A DNA stretch of 9,215 nt, from contig CAJCHQ010000020.1 in assembly GCA_903970295.1 (NCBI GenBank), positions 1 to 9,215 of the forward strand. The letters run 5' to 3'. A model generated the notes under the pieces. That model searched no databases. It was given only the letters and a program-made list of their open reading frames with translations, and was not told the origin of the DNA. A program made the translations under genes and the position numbers. Below are positions 6,016 through 9,215 of this stretch, piece by piece (the first letter of the stretch is position 1; each line of letters starts with the position of its first letter). This stretch comes from Bryobacterales bacterium. Its GTDB lineage: Bacteria; Cyanobacteriota; Vampirovibrionia; Obscuribacterales; Obscuribacteraceae.

Positions 6016-6789
6016 TTACCGGTGCCATTTTGACAGGCGTTGATTGATGCCTGCAGAGTCTAACGACTTTTGCAGATAGGCCAAAAATTTGTCTGGGTAG
6101 TAGTTGGTGGAGGTCCTCCACTCGAAGAAGAACCCGCTGCCTGACTCTCCAAGCATTTTGCTTCCGGTCGAGTCCACTACGGCACTCGTGGCTATGCCCC
6201 ACTTATGCTTTTCCATGAACTGCCACATCGAACGATATTTCTTGATGCCCGGAATTCCTTCCGGAAATCCATAAACATCTACATCGGCATATAGCGGAAT
6301 AAACTGAGAATTTAGCGTTTGTATCACAGCTTCATCTGAGAGCGAACTGCCCTGCATCAAGCGTCCGCCAAGTCATGTTTTACCCATGTCGTTGTTTGCA
6401 CCGACCCAACTTTTTGGCGAGGCTGCCTGCTGTCTCACGACGAAAAAGACAAAAATCGGCTTGTTTTCGGCTCGTGCGTCACGTAATGCAGCCGCAGCAT
6501 CCGTCCGCCACTCTATTCTTTGCCATTTGTGCGCAGACTCACGAGCGAGCAGCGTATCAATCGCTTCCCGCATCGATTTGAAGTGGCTCGTCTGTGGGCT
6601 TGGCGTCGGAACTACTTCCGTGGGCACCGGCTGGGCAAGGTGACTGGGCGCGGAGTAAGGATGTGGCAGAGTGATAGAACAAGTCTGACCGGTAGAGGCT
6701 GGCGAGGATGAGCAGGTTTGAGCGACGCACGCTTGGATGAATATTGTCAATGCACCGCAGACGGCAACCGAATAATGCCTGTTGTCCAT
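6016..6789 (-). CDS. Thioredoxin-fold lipoprotein-like protein with one in-frame TGA
   Basis: ATG at 6789 follows AAGGAGGGAG at good spacing. The protein begins with a signal sequence (MDNRHYSVAVCGALTIFIQA) and C21 in a lipobox-like IQAC, then a Pro/Ser/Thr-rich linker (about 25-70). A thioredoxin-like domain follows: EWRTDAAAALRDARAENKP, strand KPIFVFFVV (110-118), and GSSLSDEAVIQTLNSQFIPL. The frame is broken once, by TGA at 6373-6375 (codon 139), and then continues uninterrupted for 118 codons to TAA. The thioredoxin-like part contains no cysteine at all, and the TGA codon sits between the first strand and the next helix region. Options are a nonsense mutation with two dead fragments, selenocysteine insertion, or a sequencing error. 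A separate TTG start at 6360 lacks a ribosome site. Likely envelope-located if made. Confidence 0.65.
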
Positions 6790-6897
6790 TTTGCAGCTCC
6801 CTCCTTCCCGGCTTAACCGGCGATAGCGTCAGTGCTTTAATGTATGTACACGCAGGTAAACCAAAAGTTTCGCAAAAGAAAAATCAGCCGCACGCAA

Positions 6898-6926
6898 TTG
6901 AAGCCGGTCAAAGAGATGTCTTTTAT
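6898..6926 (+). promoter_or_regulatory. Candidate promoter for the CC-motif protein gene
   Basis: TTGAAG (6898-6903) and TTTTAT (6921-6926) each match four of six consensus bases, with a 17-bp spacer. The predicted start near 6933 leaves a leader of about 27 nt before the ATG at 6960. Confidence 0.3.
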
Positions 6927-6959
6927 CACAAATTCGATCTGTGAGACAATGAGAGTCTT

Positions 6960-7259
6960 ATGGACTTAGATAAAAACACTTTGACAGTCCTGGCTTGCGA
7001 CATTTCTGTTCGTCCTGCAGCTAACGCTGGTATAGACGACTTATTGAATCATGTGCTATCGGTGCGAATGACCAGCAATAAGTTGACTGTCGAGTTTGAC
7101 ATCGCCGGCACCGCGGCCCTCTTGTCGTTTGTCGAAGCGGAACGAATGTGCTGCACGACTCTAACTTGGAACATCGTTGAATCTGCCGCGAGCGTGCAAT
7201 TGAACGTCGAAGGAACCCCCGATCAGCTCGGCGTGATCAATCTTTGGTTTCAAAAATAG
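6960..7259 (+). CDS. Small protein with vicinal cysteines (ERxCC motif), unknown
   Basis: This 99-residue protein has no signal peptide or membrane helix and is probably cytoplasmic. Its clearest feature is FVEAERMCCTTLTWNI with adjacent C64-C65, followed by an alternating strand (ASVQLNVEGTPDQL). From memory this resembles a group of short proteins with an AERxCCxFLxF core and a glycine-rich following strand, sometimes found near metal-resistance genes. The resemblance is moderate and no function is claimed; vicinal cysteines could bind a metal or do thiol exchange. The start is an ATG with GAGAG (6951-6955) four nt upstream. The gene is divergent from the thioredoxin-fold gene and shares its intergenic region, so shared regulation is possible. 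A hairpin lies just after the stop. Confidence 0.75.
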   Translation: MDLDKNTLTVLACDISVRPAANAGIDDLLNHVLSVRMTSNKLTVEFDIAGTAALLSFVEAERMCCTTLTWNIVESAASVQLNVEGTPDQLGVINLWFQK

Positions 7260-7265
7260 TTTTGG

Positions 7266-7287
7266 CTCTGCGAGAAGTATTGCAGAG
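7266..7287 (+). terminator. Hairpin after the CC-motif gene, possible transcript end
   Basis: CTCTGC (7266-7271) and GCAGAG (7282-7287) form a 6-bp stem with a 10-nt loop, 6 nt after the stop codon at 7257-7259. No T-run follows, so this is at best a weak terminator or a 3'-end protecting hairpin. Confidence 0.3.
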
Positions 7288-7340
7288 TAACTTCGCCGCG
7301 CCACGTGACTGTTCACTGCGTCGCCTTCTCGGAGTTCGGC

Positions 7341-7508
7341 TTATCGAGCCAGTGATGTTGCTTCTGGAATTCAGCGGTAAAGGGTTGCCAGAGCAACTCC
7401 CAAATCATTAGCCACTTCATGCGGCAGCATGCCAGTCTTAAGAAGCTTTTGGGCTGACCTGATCTTGCCATCGGTCATCACACACCCGCCGACCTGTTGA
7501 TAGCTATT
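7341..7508 (-). pseudogene. Decayed serine recombinase (resolvase/invertase), C-terminal HTH remnant
   Basis: The minus strand encodes VMTDGKIRSAQKLL, then MLPHEVANDLGVALATLYR, then TGA, then IPEATSLAR and TAA. This is the C-terminal helix-turn-helix of a Tn3/Hin-type serine recombinase, where family members read roughly VMTDxKIxxAxxLL...EVAxxLGVSxxTLYRWIP. The TGA at 7371-7373 stands where the conserved tryptophan codon TGG is expected, and the second copy at 7956 does have TGG there. Upstream the reading frame closes at 7509-7511, and the catalytic domain with its serine is absent. GTCGGCGGG before VMTD looks like the usual Gly/Arg-rich linker after a frame change. The fragment cannot encode an active recombinase. 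It lies downstream of the small gene at 7555-7896. Confidence 0.7.
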
Positions 7509-7554
7509 TCATGGTGGTGCCTAGTCCTAATGGATCTTGGGTGCACCATGTCAA

Positions 7555-7896
7555 TTAAGGTCCCGGATTGTCGGTAGACCGTTTCAAGTATATCCACTTG
7601 CTAGGAATGAACAAATAAAGAACCGTCAGTATTAGCTGCCACCCCGCGAGCTCGCTGCCACACAGGAGACTCGTTGTCTCTCCGGGAAGAATGTTGACAT
7701 TGAGTGGTGGCGTTTTGCACCAATCAATCTTCGCCAGTACCTGGTGTTGGCCAGGCGGTGTCTCAAAGACTTTACTTTCGCCATTCATTACACTGCCAGC
7801 TTTGGCTCCGTCTACGAAGATATCTATTGCTCTTATGCGATTCACATATTGAGATGATCGTTTTATCTCTATCCAACCACAATTAAATTCAGTCAT
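7555..7896 (-). CDS. Small membrane-anchored hypothetical protein (IDWC motif)
   Basis: The product is 113 residues from the ATG at 7896. The first 75 or so residues look like a small beta-rich domain: AIDIFVDGAKAGSV, NGESKVFETPPGQHQVLAKI, DWCKTPPLNV, ILPGETTSLLC. A hydrophobic segment, GWQLILTVLYLFI, with an aromatic/basic end (PSKWIYLK) closes the protein, suggesting a C-terminal membrane anchor. The layout resembles common uncharacterised proteins with a VDG...G...PGxHxVxxxIDWC pattern; no function is known to me. An upstream ATG at 7947 would add 17 residues but has no ribosome site. The chosen ATG is preceded by a tandem GCAGAGGA repeat supplying two imperfectly spaced GAGGA sites. It lies between two recombinase remnants and may be passenger DNA brought in with them. 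Confidence 0.65.
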   Translation of the reverse strand: MTEFNCGWIEIKRSSQYVNRIRAIDIFVDGAKAGSVMNGESKVFETPPGQHQVLAKIDWCKTPPLNVNILPGETTSLLCGSELAGWQLILTVLYLFIPSKWIYLKRSTDNPGP

Positions 7897-7900
7897 CGGC

Positions 7901-7916
7901 TCCTCTGCTCCTCTGC
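7901..7916 (-). repeat. Tandem 8-bp repeat forming a double ribosome binding site
   Basis: Minus-strand GCAGAGGA occurs twice back to back. The nearer GAGGA ends 4 nt before the ATG at 7896 and the farther one ends 12 nt before it, so neither spacing is ideal. Copy number change by slippage would shift translation efficiency. Confidence 0.4.
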
Positions 7917-7955
7917 TTCCAAATAATCTTTGCCTGACTTTGACCATTCACTTTG

Positions 7956-8178
7956 TTATTGCTCTGCTGATGCAGCCGCCGGAATCCAGCGGTATAAAGT
8001 AGGAATCGATATGCCTAGATCGCGCGCCACTTCTTTTGGTGGCATGGTCGCTTCGAGAGCCACTGATTTTGTCAGTAAACACACGTTTGCAAACCGCTTT
8101 CTCTAGGGCGTCCGGTTGCAACTGCAGGTTCGGATCGGCGGTTGATACTTTTGCATATCCAACGAGCAGTTTTTTGTT
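7956..8178 (-). pseudogene. Decayed serine recombinase, catalytic N-terminus joined to HTH by an internal deletion
   Basis: One frame (8178 down to about 8041) encodes KKLLVGYAKVSTADPNLQLQ, then PDALEKAVCKRVFTDKISGS and RSDHA. This is the N-terminal catalytic segment of a resolvase/invertase, including the GYARVST active-site motif whose serine (S in KVST) is retained. A second frame (about 8057 down to 7956) encodes ALEATMPPKEVARDLGISIP, then TLYRWIPAAASAEQ and TAA, the C-terminal helix-turn-helix. Roughly one hundred residues normally lying between these parts, including the catalytic core's conserved arginines and the long helix, are missing, and the two parts are out of frame. No ATG, GTG or TTG lies where the start should be (the codons before LLVGY read AAC AAA AAA). 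The gene is inactive. Confidence 0.8.
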
Positions 8179-8199
8179 CTCGTAAATTCTCGAAACTCA

Positions 8200-8276
8200 G
8201 CTCTATTGTGCGATATTGACGCGCGTCTTTCAAGAGCGGTGGATTTGATTCAGATGGCGCGCCGATCGCTCTATTG
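8200..8276. repeat. Direct repeat upstream of the recombinase remnant
   Basis: GCTCTATTG occurs at 8200-8208 and again at 8268-8276, 68 bp apart, in the non-coding stretch upstream of the decayed recombinase. Resolvase genes often have repeated binding sites at this place, but a 9-mer pair can also arise by chance. The rest of 8179-8372 shows no gene I can support. Confidence 0.2.
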
Positions 8277-8372
8277 GGCAACCCAGGACTGTTTCCAGCC
8301 GTGCCAAATAATTCGCCAGGATTGCCAAAGATCTCGCCAATAAACAGGCAAAATAGCGCGCCAATTCACAAA

Positions 8373-9161
8373 CTAAAGACCAAAGATCCGCACCGACTTA
8401 ACCACCATATCGTGACCCTCTGGATGCTCTGGTATGCCCGCATAAATCAGCGCGCTGGAAAACATCACATCGGCAGGAGCGTTGACCGCATTGTTGGTGA
8501 TCACTGCCGCAACCGGCTCGCCGTCGACTGAGAAGATCATCTCGTTTGGTTTCCAGAGCACGCCATAATCGTGCAACGACGAAGACAAGTCGTCAACGAA
8601 TTTTGCTCCCCAACCCATGCCCGTGTGCTTGATGTTAGTCAACGGCACATTGTTTTCTTTCGCGGGATATTGCTGCAGACCGATGTGGTCATAACTTGGA
8701 TACTGGCATTCGCAAACGTCAATCTCGAAGTAGTCTCCCGTCTCAGGTTGATTAGCTGTGTTCATCCAAAACGCGTTGTTCATGCCTTTTATGTCGGCAA
8801 TTTTCATGGTCGCTTCGAAGAAGCCGTAGCGATATTTAGCCTTGCTTTCAATCGAGCCGGTCGACCATTTGTTGTCATGGCTGCAACCGGTGGCAATCAT
8901 CGTTTTCAATCTCAATCCCTGACTCGTCGCTTCCGCGTTCTCGGGTGTCCGACACATGTTGTGACGGTCGTCCGACTTCAAATTCCAATCTCTCTGAAGT
9001 TCGGCCGGGTCAGTGAAGTTTGTCGAGAAAATTGGTGCTTGTCGACTGGCGGAAAGCTTTGCGGCCTGGGCTGGACAAACCATCGAAGCAACGGCTAGCG
9101 CAAGCAAAGCACATGACATAACCGATGACATGATCATATTCAGTAATCTGTTTCGCAGCAT
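8373..9161 (-). CDS. Secreted glycoside hydrolase family 16 protein
   Basis: This is a beta-glucanase-like enzyme of 262 residues. The start is the ATG at 9161 with GGAG (9167-9170) five nt upstream; an in-frame TTG at 9179 has no ribosome site and would only lengthen the signal. The N-terminus is a signal peptide (MLRNRLLNMIMSSVMSCALL, then ALAVASMVCPAQAA) with likely cleavage after AQA. The family active-site motif ExDxxE is present as EIDVCE (E146, D148, E151), with the usual preceding context (GYFEATMKI-type strand, then AFWMN). The core has FSVDGEPVA and a closing strand VVKSVRIFGL. Members cleave beta-1,3, beta-1,4 or galactan linkages, and the exact substrate cannot be told. Several cysteines (CRTPEN, GCSHDN, VCEC) suggest disulfides after export. 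It appears to be monocistronic. Confidence 0.9.
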   Translation of the reverse strand: MLRNRLLNMIMSSVMSCALLALAVASMVCPAQAAKLSASRQAPIFSTNFTDPAELQRDWNLKSDDRHNMCRTPENAEATSQGLRLKTMIATGCSHDNKWSTGSIESKAKYRYGFFEATMKIADIKGMNNAFWMNTANQPETGDYFEIDVCECQYPSYDHIGLQQYPAKENNVPLTNIKHTGMGWGAKFVDDLSSSLHDYGVLWKPNEMIFSVDGEPVAAVITNNAVNAPADVMFSSALIYAGIPEHPEGHDMVVKSVRIFGL

Positions 9162-9215
9162 AATTTCTCCGAGTTGCAAGCTTATCTAGAGTCAACACTT
9201 TTTGTGCTTTACGTT

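Noticed and set aside
5806..6043. Two overlapping plus-strand open frames opposite the small membrane gene and its promoter
   Set aside because: They have no ribosome site and no motif, and they run through a strong minus-strand TATAAT region.
2824..7373. Alternative genetic code in which TGA encodes an amino acid, suggested by three in-frame TGAs
   Set aside because: TGA ends the epimerase, glutaredoxin, cytochrome and molybdoenzyme genes at family-typical lengths, TGG is used for Trp throughout, and the long conserved genes contain no internal TGA.
8072..8281. 69-codon minus-strand frame overlapping the second recombinase remnant
   Set aside because: The recombinase motifs are in another frame across the overlap, and this frame shows no family likeness.
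8571..9098. 175-codon open frame on the plus strand opposite the GH16 gene
   Set aside because: It lies antisense to a gene with a signal peptide and intact ExDxxE motif and shows no domain of its own.

Overview
The window is chromosomal-looking DNA from a bacterium of roughly balanced base composition. It uses the standard genetic code, and most genes carry clear Shine-Dalgarno sites and ATG, GTG or TTG starts. Exported or membrane proteins (a Tat-type molybdoenzyme, a b-type cytochrome, a secreted glycoside hydrolase, a lipoprotein-like thioredoxin-fold protein) suggest a free-living cell with an active envelope. I cannot name the phylum with confidence.

Layout from left to right. At 1-282 (-) is the N-terminal part of an unrecognised gene running off the edge. 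The gap at 283-578 holds two inverted-repeat structures and perhaps a small coding vestige. At 579-1574 (+) is an NAD(P)-binding epimerase/reductase-like protein, convergent with 1588-2601 (-), a DUF4331 protein. DUF4331 is the last gene of a likely operon that begins with two tiny membrane-anchored proteins (2824-3045 and 2632-2820), which lie in one frame split by a single TGA. At 3222-3473 (+) is a class I glutaredoxin. From about 5939 down to 3720 (-) is a probable electron-transfer operon: promoter, small membrane protein, b-type cytochrome, and a sulfite-oxidase/MsrP-like molybdoenzyme whose TTG start overlaps the cytochrome stop. The cytochrome plausibly links the quinone pool to the exported molybdoenzyme.

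At 6016-6789 (-) is a thioredoxin-fold lipoprotein-like gene interrupted by one in-frame TGA, at a position where a redox-active residue is plausible. Divergent from it, 6960-7259 (+) encodes a small protein with a vicinal cysteine pair. From 7341 to 8178 two decayed serine recombinase genes (-) flank a small membrane-anchored hypothetical gene (7555-7896). The right end carries a secreted GH16-family glycoside hydrolase (8373-9161, -).

Several genes here concern thiol or sulfur redox chemistry (glutaredoxin, MsrP/sulfite-oxidase-like enzyme, thioredoxin-fold protein, CC-motif protein). The most unusual signals are three TGA interruptions inside otherwise continuous frames, a possible -1 frameshift site in the small membrane gene, and the paired recombinase remnants.
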